From a virus: a stretch of 20,336 bases of DNA. This document shows positions 14,486 to 20,135 of this stretch, piece after piece. Both the position numbers and the translations under genes were made by a program. The stretch lies in IMG/VR virus record IMGVR_UViG_2162886007_000049, positions 1 to 20,336 of that record, one strand, 5' to 3'. Numbering within the stretch: position 1 is the first letter of the stretch; each line of letters begins with the position of its first letter. Under the pieces are notes generated by a model, which made no database searches, was not told the origin of the DNA, and saw only the letters and a list, made by a program, of their open reading frames with translations.

Positions 14486-15385
14486 ATGGGCGAGCCAATC
14501 ATCCCAAGAAGCGAGACGGATCCAACCGGCCAGCAGGCGAGAGTCCAGCGCGCTATCAAGGATTTCAATCGACGCATTGACGCCGTACAGAAAGGCGTTT
14601 TGGCTATCCTGAAGCGCATCCCATACAAGGTCGTCACGCTTAACGCAATCAACGCTGAGCAGAAGACGTACATCTTCGAGCTTGACGACTTCACACTATC
14701 CAACATGGATAACGAGATTTCCATGCTGATCGGCCAGCTAATAGACGAAGGCACGCCACAAACGAACTGGTTCATGTCCGGGTACATCACCCCGGCATAT
14801 GTTCAAGGTACGGCGCTGACGATGGCCAACCTGACGATTCAGTCTGAGGCGTATGCAGTGAGCCGTCCACACCTAGACTCGCTGCTGACTAGCGCTCCTT
14901 ATCGTCGCCGCCTTAGTCTGCTCCAGGCTCGCACGTTCAACGAGATGAGAAAGATTTCTGACGACATGGCTGGTGATCTAGCGTCAACCTTGTCGCGCGG
15001 CATGGCTAGCGGTATCAGTCCACGCAAGATCGCGGAGAACATCGAGACAAGGATTGGAGTTAGCAAGTTTGACGCAAGCCGTATAGCGCAGACTGAAGTT
15101 GTCGGCGCTATGCGTACAGCTAGGCGTGAAGAGGCGCAACAGGCGCAGACTGACCTAGGCATAAAGTCTAAATTGCTCCACCTCTCGGCGCTTAAGAGCA
15201 CGAGCCGTGCTAGCCATATAGCTCGACACGGCAACCTGTATACAATCCAAGAAGTTGCAACGTGGTACTCGATAGTTCCGAATATGATCTTTTGCTACTG
15301 TAGTCAGGTCGAAGTATTGGTTGACGACAAAGGCAATCCACTATCCCCCGGAATCATCGAGCGAGCCAAGCGCAAGCTGAAATAG
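14486..15385 (+). CDS. MuF-like minor head protein
   Basis: This 299-residue protein has a helical N-terminal half and a C-terminal MuF domain. Its signature runs from RIAQTEVVGAMRTARREE, through SRASHIARHGNLYTIQEV, to NMIFCYCSQVEVLVDDKGNP. His, Cys and Tyr positions match the SPP1 gp7/Mu F module, which is found beside portal and helps DNA exit or head assembly. AGAGG lies 5 nt before the ATG. It belongs to the inverted portal cassette and is followed at once by a terminator. Confidence 0.85.
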   Translation: MGEPIIPRSETDPTGQQARVQRAIKDFNRRIDAVQKGVLAILKRIPYKVVTLNAINAEQKTYIFELDDFTLSNMDNEISMLIGQLIDEGTPQTNWFMSGYITPAYVQGTALTMANLTIQSEAYAVSRPHLDSLLTSAPYRRRLSLLQARTFNEMRKISDDMAGDLASTLSRGMASGISPRKIAENIETRIGVSKFDASRIAQTEVVGAMRTARREEAQQAQTDLGIKSKLLHLSALKSTSRASHIARHGNLYTIQEVATWYSIVPNMIFCYCSQVEVLVDDKGNPLSPGIIERAKRKLK

Positions 15386-15386
15386 A

Positions 15387-15409
15387 AAAAGGCCCTTTAT
15401 GGGCCTTTT
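15387..15409. terminator. Bidirectional intrinsic terminator
   Basis: The stem AAAAGGCCC / GGGCCTTTT (15387-15395 with 15401-15409) has a 5-nt loop. The plus-strand exit is TTTTGTTTT and the minus-strand exit TTTTTC. It separates the convergent MuF (plus) and 54-residue membrane protein (minus) genes. Confidence 0.88.
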
Positions 15410-15412
15410 GTT

Positions 15413-15577
15413 TTACTGCCAGATTTGGATTATCAGTCCGATAAATATTCCAAGAAATGAAAAGCATCCAATTGTTGCCATGATCGTGTATAGAGCCGAC
15501 TCCTTCTTATTGTGCGGCGACAAAAAGAAACATAGCATCAGAACCATGAATGAAGTTGCCGCAATCTGCCAACCCAT
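15413..15577 (-). CDS. Small two-helix membrane protein
   Basis: This 54-residue ORF encodes MGWQIAATSFMVLMLCFFLS, a polar turn PHNKKES, and a second hydrophobic helix (residues about 31-53, rich in Ile, Gly and Phe). GGAGGTGG lies just upstream, and its ATG overlaps the previous stop (TGATG), so it is clearly translated with the 172-residue gene. Two short membrane spans joined by a charged loop fit a class II holin or pinholin, or a superinfection-exclusion protein. It is not beside a lysin, so the role is open. Confidence 0.7.
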   Translation of the reverse strand: MGWQIAATSFMVLMLCFFLSPHNKKESALYTIMATIGCFSFLGIFIGLIIQIWQ

Positions 15578-16095
15578 CAAACCACCTCCAGCTTAAACCC
15601 GGCATCAACCGCTTTACCGGCAGTTACTCGGCAATCAGTCCCGACGATATCCATGAACTCGCGGATTGCGGTTTCGCGTTGTTCGGTGGCTAGTTGTTCG
15701 GCGGTTTTGATTGCGCGGAACTCCATATCTTCTGGTGTGTACGCGCCTTCTGGGTCGTCGTGCTCGTCATTTTTAAACTTCAAAAGAACTGTATGCTTAC
15801 TCAAGTACATTACTTCAACTTCGCGCCATTCGCAGCACTCATAAAACTCGCACACCGTACCTACCGGCGGCAACCCATCTTGCGGGCCTGACCATTGCTT
15901 AAGCTGGGCAGTCGGTCTCTCAATGTAACGAGAAGGATCGTCTTCTTTGCTCGCAGGATTCCATACGCCATTCGGAGCAAAATAATCACTCATGAACAGC
16001 CACTTATCTCCATCCTTCTTATAGAAACCAGGATTAAACTGCAACGTTTCAGAACCGTAATGAGTTGCTGATTCCGGCCAATTCAAATTACTCAT
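15577..16095 (-). CDS. Unknown phage protein, 172 residues
   Basis: It starts MSNLNWPESATHYGSETLQF and has many Trp, Tyr and Pro residues, with LPPVGTVCEFYECCEWREVE as a beta-rich module, then a helical C-terminus (residues about 130-160). The style (P.G..CE....W) is common in small accessory proteins of tailed phages, and similar to the C-terminal part of the 299-residue protein. It overlaps the previous gene by 4 nt (ATGA) and couples to the membrane protein after it. No known domain is seen. Confidence 0.7.
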   Translation of the reverse strand: MSNLNWPESATHYGSETLQFNPGFYKKDGDKWLFMSDYFAPNGVWNPASKEDDPSRYIERPTAQLKQWSGPQDGLPPVGTVCEFYECCEWREVEVMYLSKHTVLLKFKNDEHDDPEGAYTPEDMEFRAIKTAEQLATEQRETAIREFMDIVGTDCRVTAGKAVDAGFKLEVV

Positions 16096-16391
16096 AACTT
16101 AACCCCGTCAGCGTCGTATTGTGGGTGGTGTTTCTTCAGTTCTGCGATGAACTCTGCCGCTGGCTTGTCGAAGTATTCAGCGTCGAAATCCTCGCTCTCG
16201 AAATATGCTGGCCGCTCTGGATAGTAAATCCACTTCCAGTCTTGGGCGTCACTGATATCTACAGGCGAAATACGCATTGTGAGAGCGCTAGAATTCACAT
16301 CAACGCTAACCGATACGCTTCCTTCTGCGTTCACGTCACACGCAAGATTCATGATCTCGCTAACAACTTCTCTCTCTTTAACCGTCGCCAT
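16092..16391 (-). CDS. Unknown acidic protein, 99 residues
   Basis: ATG 16391 (MATVKEREVVSEIMNLACDV) is chosen over 16448 because GGAGG lies 8 nt upstream. The middle is beta-like (GSVSVSVDVNSSALTMRIS); the end is acidic and aromatic (YFESEDFDAEYFDKPAAEF). The acidic surface could mimic DNA, but this is speculation. It is the first gene of a three-gene unit with the 172- and 54-residue proteins, with its own promoter. Confidence 0.65.
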   Translation of the reverse strand: MATVKEREVVSEIMNLACDVNAEGSVSVSVDVNSSALTMRISPVDISDAQDWKWIYYPERPAYFESEDFDAEYFDKPAAEFIAELKKHHPQYDADGVKL

Positions 16392-16419
16392 CTTTACCGC
16401 CTCCGTGTTGTGTGAGCCG

Positions 16420-16448
16420 ATTATTGAATTTATTCGGCTCGTCGTCAA
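16420..16448 (-). promoter_or_regulatory. Sigma70-type promoter for the 99/172/54-residue unit
   Basis: The minus strand reads TTGACG (16448-16443), a 17-nt spacer and AATAAT (16425-16420). The -35 and -10 each match consensus at 5 of 6. It begins just after the methyltransferase stop and lies 29 nt before the ATG. Confidence 0.6.
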
Positions 16449-16449
16449 T

Positions 16450-17190
16450 CTATTTGCTCAGGATATAGAATGCTGTTGCTGCCACTCGTGAAACCTGGCC
16501 GTTTCCAATGGCCTTAAGGCGGTCCAGTCTATGGGCCACCCCATCATCCACTCGGTGAAGTTCGGATGGATCTTGCCACCAACGTGAGTCGCGAGCGTGG
16601 GAGTGTTGCGAGCGTACTCTGCTGGATACGCTCCCTCTTTCGTGTTGTGGCAGGTTGGAGTCGGTAGCAAGGATCCAGATTCGATCCCTGACGTGATTGG
16701 CTCCCAGGCTTGACGCTGATAAACATCCCCATTCCGCATCGTACCCCATCTCGGCAAGATCACCGAGGACCACGGCAAGTCCTCTGGAAACAAGGAGTGG
16801 GCTGTTCTCCATGTACGCGAACTTAGGTCGTACTTCGCCAATGATTCTTCCCATGGGCTTCCACATGCTTGACTTGGCGCCATCGATTCCTGCGCCGTTA
16901 CCGGATGCACTGATGTCTTGGCATGGAAACCCGCCAGAAACCACGTCAACAAGTCCTCGCCAAGGCTTTCCGTCAAAGGTGCAAACGTCTGACCAGATCG
17001 GGAAAGCTTCGAGAATGCCATCATTCTGTCTTGCTGCAAGTACGCTAGCGGCGTAGGGTTCTCGCTCGACTGCGCAGACGGTTCGCCATCCGAGCAGCTT
17101 TCCGGCGAGAATTCCTCCGCCCGCACCCGCAAAGAGAGCGAGTTCTCGTAATCCTTCATCAGTGCGTTGCTTATCATCCAGCTCATTCAT
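16450..17190 (-). CDS. DNA (cytosine-5) methyltransferase
   Basis: This 246-residue protein has the C5-methylase motifs in order: motif I LALFAGAGGG (17-26), motif IV GGFPCQDIS with catalytic Cys90, motif VI ENSP (128-131), motif VIII RDRIWILA (168-175), and motif X AIGNGQV (227-233). It transfers a methyl group from S-adenosylmethionine to C5 of cytosine, probably to protect phage DNA from host restriction. The target-recognition region (about 178-213) is short, so the protein is smaller than M.HhaI (327). The ATG at 17190 follows AGGAGG by 5 nt. No restriction enzyme gene is beside it, so it is an orphan. Nearly the whole gene is overlapped by a second open frame. Confidence 0.92.
   Translation of the reverse strand: MNELDDKQRTDEGLRELALFAGAGGGILAGKLLGWRTVCAVEREPYAASVLAARQNDGILEAFPIWSDVCTFDGKPWRGLVDVVSGGFPCQDISASGNGAGIDGAKSSMWKPMGRIIGEVRPKFAYMENSPLLVSRGLAVVLGDLAEMGYDAEWGCLSASSLGANHVRDRIWILATDSNLPQHERGSVSSRVRSQHSHARDSRWWQDPSELHRVDDGVAHRLDRLKAIGNGQVSRVAATAFYILSK
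16458..17186 (-). CDS. Overlapping 242-codon ORF inside the methyltransferase gene
   Basis: In the frame shifted by one, 242 codons are open from ATG 17186, four nt after the methyltransferase ATG, and within reach of the same AGGAGG site. The product contains LTWFLAGFHAKTS (81-92), SSRTWRTAHSLFPEDLPW, PRWGTMRNG (145-153), SLLPTPTCHN (172-181), and TEWMMGWPIDWTAL (211-224). I recall phage proteins with these patterns (WRT..S, PRWG.MRNG, LLPTPT, EWxMGWPxGWT) annotated next to or over methylase genes. The LAGFHAKTS stretch is the second-frame reading of SGGFPCQDIS, so part of the similarity follows from the methylase itself. It could be a truly dual-coded gene or a shadow kept open by codon bias. 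Confidence 0.4.
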   Translation of the reverse strand: MSWMISNALMKDYENSLSLRVRAEEFSPESCSDGEPSAQSSENPTPLAYLQQDRMMAFSKLSRSGQTFAPLTESLGEDLLTWFLAGFHAKTSVHPVTAQESMAPSQACGSPWEESLAKYDLSSRTWRTAHSLFPEDLPWSSVILPRWGTMRNGDVYQRQAWEPITSGIESGSLLPTPTCHNTKEGAYPAEYARNTPTLATHVGGKIHPNFTEWMMGWPIDWTALRPLETARFHEWQQQHSIS

Positions 17191-17213
17191 CACCGCCTCC
17201 TGTGTATGCAGCG

Positions 17214-17241
17214 ATTGTATATGGCTGGAGATAGGCGTCAA
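17214..17241 (-). promoter_or_regulatory. Strong sigma70-type promoter for the methyltransferase
   Basis: The minus strand reads TTGACG (17241-17236), a 16-nt spacer and TACAAT (17219-17214), the best -35/-10 pair in the window. The start site would be about 15-20 nt before the ATG. Confidence 0.7.
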
Positions 17242-17260
17242 CTGTTTTCCGGAGAACAGT
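17241..17260. promoter_or_regulatory. Palindromic operator candidate at the methyltransferase promoter
   Basis: Half-sites ACTGTTTTCC and GGAGAACAGT form a 20-bp palindrome with one imperfect pair, and its edge touches the first base of the -35. This is where a dimeric repressor or activator would bind. The methylase itself or a phage regulator could be the ligand. It could also fold as a hairpin in RNA. Confidence 0.5.
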
Positions 17261-17266
17261 AATTTC

Positions 17267-17295
17267 GCACGGTAACAGGAGGGGTGATACCGTGC
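17267..17295. repeat. Inverted repeat between terL and the methyltransferase
   Basis: A perfect 8-bp stem (GCACGGTA / TACCGTGC) has a 13-nt loop, 10 nt after the terL stop. It lacks a T tract (exit GAAATTACTG), so it is not a typical intrinsic terminator. It may stabilise the terL mRNA 3' end or be a protein site. Confidence 0.6.
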
Positions 17296-17305
17296 GGGGA
17301 TGGTG

Positions 17306-18538
17306 TTACCGGCGCATGCGGGCTGGGAGGAAGACGCCGCCGGCAGCCTTGAGCTTCATAACAGGCTCAAGCGCGTACCGGATGGCGTCGATGTAGTGGT
17401 TCCAGTCGTCGACGATCACGGGAAGGATGTCGCCGGACAGTCGATCAATCTTGTACCCGTATTTACGGAACTCTTCCTGCACCTTGACGCAGCGGGTGTG
17501 AATAACCACCTCCTGATAGCTCTTGATGTGCTCTACGCCGTCTTCTACGCTGCCCTTGCCCTTGGTCACGCCTTCAATGCGAGGCATCCCATGGCGTTTC
17601 AAGTAGCTGATGGACTCAGGACGCGCACAGTCTGCGCGTACAGCATGCTCAGCGAATCCAGGCACGCGCTCATTAACGTATGCGGCTGTATCGTCAAGCT
17701 CCAAGCCAATACGTCCAGCCTCGTACTCGATGTAAAGCCTGTCATCAAAAATCCAGCACTTGACGGCGGCTGTAGGATCTTGCGCAAACCCGAAATCGAG
17801 GCCGTTGTATGGTCCATCCCAATCAGGACCAGGCTCGAAGTCGGCGATGCGTGACTTGCCGGCGAATACCTGAGCATCAGTACGGCTAAGGTAATCGCCC
17901 TCCCATATGTGCGCATAGGTTGCGCTATCCATCGTCTTGAGCGCGTGCATGCGCTGCTCTTCAAGCTCAAGTGGAAACCACGGATTGTCGGAATAGTTCA
18001 TTTCCACGATGCAGGATCGCGGCGGAGTGTTCTTTACGAAGCGATGGTCTACAGGGCTTCCATCAAGGCGCGGGTTCCACACGACCCATATTTCAGATCC
18101 TGGCGCACGGATAGTAGGCTCCAGGGCCTGCCAGGATGCCTCGGGGACGTCCTCAGCCTCTTCCACGATGCATAGGTCTATCTGAGCCAGCGACTTGATA
18201 GAGCCGATGTTGTGGCGCAGGCCTTTGAATAGGAACTCAGTCCCATTCTTCCCGCGCAGGTAGTCAACGCCAACGTCATACGCAGCTTCAAGCCATGGCT
18301 CCGAGGCGATAGCGTTCTTTAGCTCGGCGTGAAAGGACTCTTTGATCGATGCTTGGAGTTCACGAGTGCAGAGAATGCGCAGTGGTTCGATGACTCCCCA
18401 TATCGCGGCCATCTTGGCGAACGAAAAGGATTTTCCCGACCCTCGGCCACCTCTTGCGCCACGATAGCGAACAGTTCCGCGAGGATGGCTGAATACCTCC
18501 AGCATCTTAGGAGGCAGACGGATTTGCGCCGTACTCAT
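17306..18538 (-). CDS. terL: Terminase large subunit (PBSX-type)
   Basis: This 410-residue packaging motor has Walker A GGRGSGKS (30-37), Walker B LCIVEEAED (122-130) with the catalytic Glu in the EE pair, and a C-terminal RNase H-like nuclease with Asp248 in GLDFGF, Asp303 in RADCARPES and the DDWNHYIDA end motif (377-385). The ATPase drives DNA into the head and the nuclease cuts concatemers. Length is normal for the family. The ATG overlaps the terS stop (ATGA), the classic coupling of the two subunits. Confidence 0.96.
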   Translation of the reverse strand: MSTAQIRLPPKMLEVFSHPRGTVRYRGARGGRGSGKSFSFAKMAAIWGVIEPLRILCTRELQASIKESFHAELKNAIASEPWLEAAYDVGVDYLRGKNGTEFLFKGLRHNIGSIKSLAQIDLCIVEEAEDVPEASWQALEPTIRAPGSEIWVVWNPRLDGSPVDHRFVKNTPPRSCIVEMNYSDNPWFPLELEEQRMHALKTMDSATYAHIWEGDYLSRTDAQVFAGKSRIADFEPGPDWDGPYNGLDFGFAQDPTAAVKCWIFDDRLYIEYEAGRIGLELDDTAAYVNERVPGFAEHAVRADCARPESISYLKRHGMPRIEGVTKGKGSVEDGVEHIKSYQEVVIHTRCVKVQEEFRKYGYKIDRLSGDILPVIVDDWNHYIDAIRYALEPVMKLKAAGGVFLPARMRR

Positions 18539-18996
18539 TCCTTGCCTGCTACTAGCTCGATTCGATTAGGCAGCATTGTGCCATCACTGGAGTGCTTAAC
18601 CTCTTGCTTGTCAACCAGGCCAAGATCGCGAGCAATGAGTGTCGAGTTCATCAGGCCGGCAACTGCGCGCTCGAACTTGTACGTGCGCATACGGGCTTCA
18701 ACCTCTTCACAAACAAGGTCGAACTCTTCACTGATGCGGTAGTTCTGCCAGGTATGACGATGAATACCGAGATGGGTGCACAGAGCAACGATGGAAGGCG
18801 CACGAGGCTTAGGAATCTCGGCCATGATGATTTGGCCTTGGAAGCAGAACGGCTTTTCCTCCATCAGAGGGTTAGCGCTGTTCCAGTCTAGGTATTCTTG
18901 GCACGCAGCCATCAAATCATCAGGCGTCTCAAACATTCTTGAGCGCCCGACTGTCGAGGTCTTATCCCCTGTGTGAACGATTGGTCTATTAGCCAT
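18535..18996 (-). CDS. terS: Terminase small subunit
   Basis: This 153-residue protein has a central helix-turn-helix-like segment (APSIVALCTHLGIHRHTWQN), the DNA-recognition part of small terminases, followed by helices (EFDLVCEEVEARMRTYKFER) that build the ring. The end, GLMNSTLIARDLGLVDKQE, is typical of this family. It recognises the packaging site and recruits TerL. GGAGG lies 7 nt before the ATG and forms the 3' arm of a terminator hairpin. Identity is firm from its coupling to terL. Confidence 0.9.
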   Translation of the reverse strand: MANRPIVHTGDKTSTVGRSRMFETPDDLMAACQEYLDWNSANPLMEEKPFCFQGQIIMAEIPKPRAPSIVALCTHLGIHRHTWQNYRISEEFDLVCEEVEARMRTYKFERAVAGLMNSTLIARDLGLVDKQEVKHSSDGTMLPNRIELVAGKE

Positions 18997-19000
18997 TAAA

Positions 19001-19020
19001 AAGCCTCCATTAAGAGGCCT
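19001..19020 (-). terminator. Terminator hairpin containing the terS ribosome binding site
   Basis: On the minus strand GCCTC / GAGGC (19018-19014 with 19007-19003), extended by a G-U and an A-U pair, is followed by TTTTT running into the terS ATG. The GGAGG of terS is in the 3' arm. The stem is short, so it could be partial termination, a ribosome-site cover, or both. Confidence 0.6.
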
Positions 19021-19028
19021 AGTTTAAC

Positions 19029-19355
19029 CTATTCGCTAGCTTTCTTTTCTGCGAATCTGGCAGCGAAGGCCTTAACCTGATCGATGCCAAAGACTGCGAC
19101 GGCGCCACCAATTGCGAAACACCAGCCATTGGATAGGCCGAATGCCTCGACTGCTGAGCCGGCCATGAAGGTAATGATGCCGCCTGCACTAACCTCCCAG
19201 AACGATGTCCAGAACGTTCGCTCACTATTACGAAACGCCATTACCGTGCTGAGTGCTACGTTCATTATTGCGGCCTTGATAGGCTCCGGAATAGATGCCC
19301 ACAGTTGCGCTAGTACGTTTGGGTCGCCAGTTGGATCGCTCATGGGCTTCTTCAT
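19029..19355 (-). CDS. Putative holin
   Basis: This 108-residue protein has three hydrophobic stretches (about 27-41, 52-73, 77-96), a short polar N-terminus and a charged C-terminus (ARFAEKKASE). This layout and size fit holins with three spans, and the segment IPEPIKAAIMNVALS looks like a LydA-like holin as I recall. A holin opens the inner membrane at lysis. It is the first gene of the terS-terL operon; no lysin is visible. ATG 19355 has no ribosome site; ATG 19343 (MSDPTGDP) has GAAG close upstream and may be the true start. Confidence 0.78.
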   Translation of the reverse strand: MKKPMSDPTGDPNVLAQLWASIPEPIKAAIMNVALSTVMAFRNSERTFWTSFWEVSAGGIITFMAGSAVEAFGLSNGWCFAIGGAVAVFGIDQVKAFAARFAEKKASE

Positions 19356-19398
19356 TGTGGATGTGGTCTGATTTAAGGAATGTACCTAGTTGGACATA

Positions 19399-19407
19399 AT
19401 GATATCA
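19399..19407 (-). promoter_or_regulatory. Extended -10 promoter for the holin-terminase operon
   Basis: The minus strand reads TGATATCAT, 43 nt before the holin ATG. There is no good -35 at 16-18 nt. It lies within a set of short palindromes that could be regulator sites. Confidence 0.5.
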
Positions 19408-19464
19408 GTTTCAGTTCGGTGGCTTTGTGATATCACTTTTTCAGTTGTTCGGAATTACCGAACA
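19400..19464. repeat. Palindromes and repeated motifs at the holin promoter
   Basis: TGATATCA occurs twice (19400-19407, 19428-19435), the second inside the 10-bp palindrome GTGATATCAC (19427-19436). A 7-bp perfect inverted repeat TGTTCGG / CCGAACA lies at 19446-19452 and 19458-19464. GATATCA then TTTCAGTT and CGG also form two imperfect direct repeats (from 19401 and 19429). The layout looks like an array of operator sites. Confidence 0.55.
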
Positions 19465-19470
19465 CGTGAC

Positions 19471-19951
19471 ATAAAAACGCCCCGATTTGAGCATAACCTT
19501 GCGGTCATAGGCTTGGGGCGTGTGTTGTGGCGACCGGGAACTCCCAATCCGTATTTCAGTGCTTCAAGAGCTACATCATTTCGTAGATCCACTAGACTTG
19601 TACCGCTCTCGTAGTCGGCCCTTGAATCTAGCGTCATGGCTGAACATGCTCGGCTACTCGTCAGCGTCTTACGCCGCGTATGAACGTAAGATCCGTACTG
19701 CATCAGCCTGTGCCGGCGACAGATCAGATGGTCAAGCCACCCGATGACTGCCGTAAGTCGTATCCGGCCTTTCGATAACCTGCAAGCTGTGCCTGCAACC
19801 TATCTCGACTGATTCTACTTCACCTGCGTCTCACCCTACGCAGAGTCAATCCGTACTCTATCTCTCCGGGGTTTCCTGAGTACTGCGACAGGTGTTATCC
19901 GGAAGCTAACAGGATTTCAGGTCCTGCGCTGGCATTGTCACCGGATGCAGA
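19471..19951 (-). ncRNA. Structured noncoding RNA, family not recognised
   Basis: No convincing gene covers this stretch, yet the minus strand folds into many helices: ATCCGG/CCGGAT (19946-19941 with 19902-19897) enclosing CAGGA/TCCTG; GTACTC/GAGTAC (19883-19878 with 19858-19853); TGCAGGC/GCTTGCA with an ACA loop (19797-19781); a long hairpin at 19753-19717 (CGGCAG/CTGTCG, ATC/GAT, GGTGG/CCATC); CTTACG/CGTAAG (19690-19685 with 19673-19668); and CTAC/GTAG (19586-19571). Several need G-U pairs that exist only in minus-strand RNA. The RNA ends in a terminator and starts beside an extended -10. TACGGAT occurs three times (19855, 19697, 19553). Its role is unknown; it is upstream of the lysis/packaging operon. 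Confidence 0.6.
19473..19521 (-). terminator. Terminator at the 3' end of the structured RNA
   Basis: The outer stem ACGCCCC / GGGGCGT (19521-19515 with 19483-19477) encloses an inner hairpin TATGACC-GCAA-GGTTATG (19509-19492) with a GNRA tetraloop, followed by TTTTTAT. A terminator with a built-in GNRA hairpin is uncommon and suggests the 3' end is part of the fold. Confidence 0.75.
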
Positions 19952-19952
19952 A

Positions 19953-19961
19953 ATGATACCA
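19953..19961 (-). promoter_or_regulatory. Extended -10 promoter for the structured RNA
   Basis: The minus strand reads TGGTATCAT (TGn plus TATCAT). A start site about 7 nt later would lie at the first helix (ATCCGG). No clear -35 is seen. Confidence 0.4.
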
Positions 19962-20019
19962 CATGCATAAAACTGCACATATTCTGCCTGTTTTGCGTAA
20001 AAACTGCCATTTAATAGGC

Positions 20020-20053
20020 AAAAAGAAGCCCATCGGACGGTTCACGATGGGCT
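20020..20053 (-). terminator. Intrinsic terminator after the partial gene
   Basis: A perfect 9-bp stem AGCCCATCG / CGATGGGCT (20027-20035 with 20045-20053) has a 9-nt loop. The minus-strand exit is TCTTTTTGCC. It isolates the structured RNA from the upstream gene. The 82 nt between it and the stop of that gene hold no recognisable element. Confidence 0.85.
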
Positions 20054-20135
20054 AAAGGTGCAGCATCGCAGGGAGGGGAGGACCGCGATTAGAAGGCGCT
20101 AACGTAACGAGTCAGAGGATAGCGCGCTGTTGGAC

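Noticed and set aside
15399-15596. 65-codon plus-strand frame after the MuF gene
   Set aside because: It begins inside the terminator loop and is antisense to the well-supported 54-residue membrane protein.
19390-19747. Short ORFs of 74, 82 and 75 codons on both strands across the structured RNA
   Set aside because: They overlap each other and the helices, lack ribosome sites and read as odd Arg/Ser-rich sequence. RNA folding explains the region better.
19471-19951. Group I intron, tmRNA, RNase P RNA or cobalamin riboswitch
   Set aside because: Searched by eye for the group I P7 core, the tmRNA acceptor end, RNase P motifs and the B12 box; none is present, and no split gene flanks the region.
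20054-20135. Possible cos or pac site near terS
   Set aside because: The stretch is GC-rich, but without reads ending here or a known consensus there is nothing to support a cut site.
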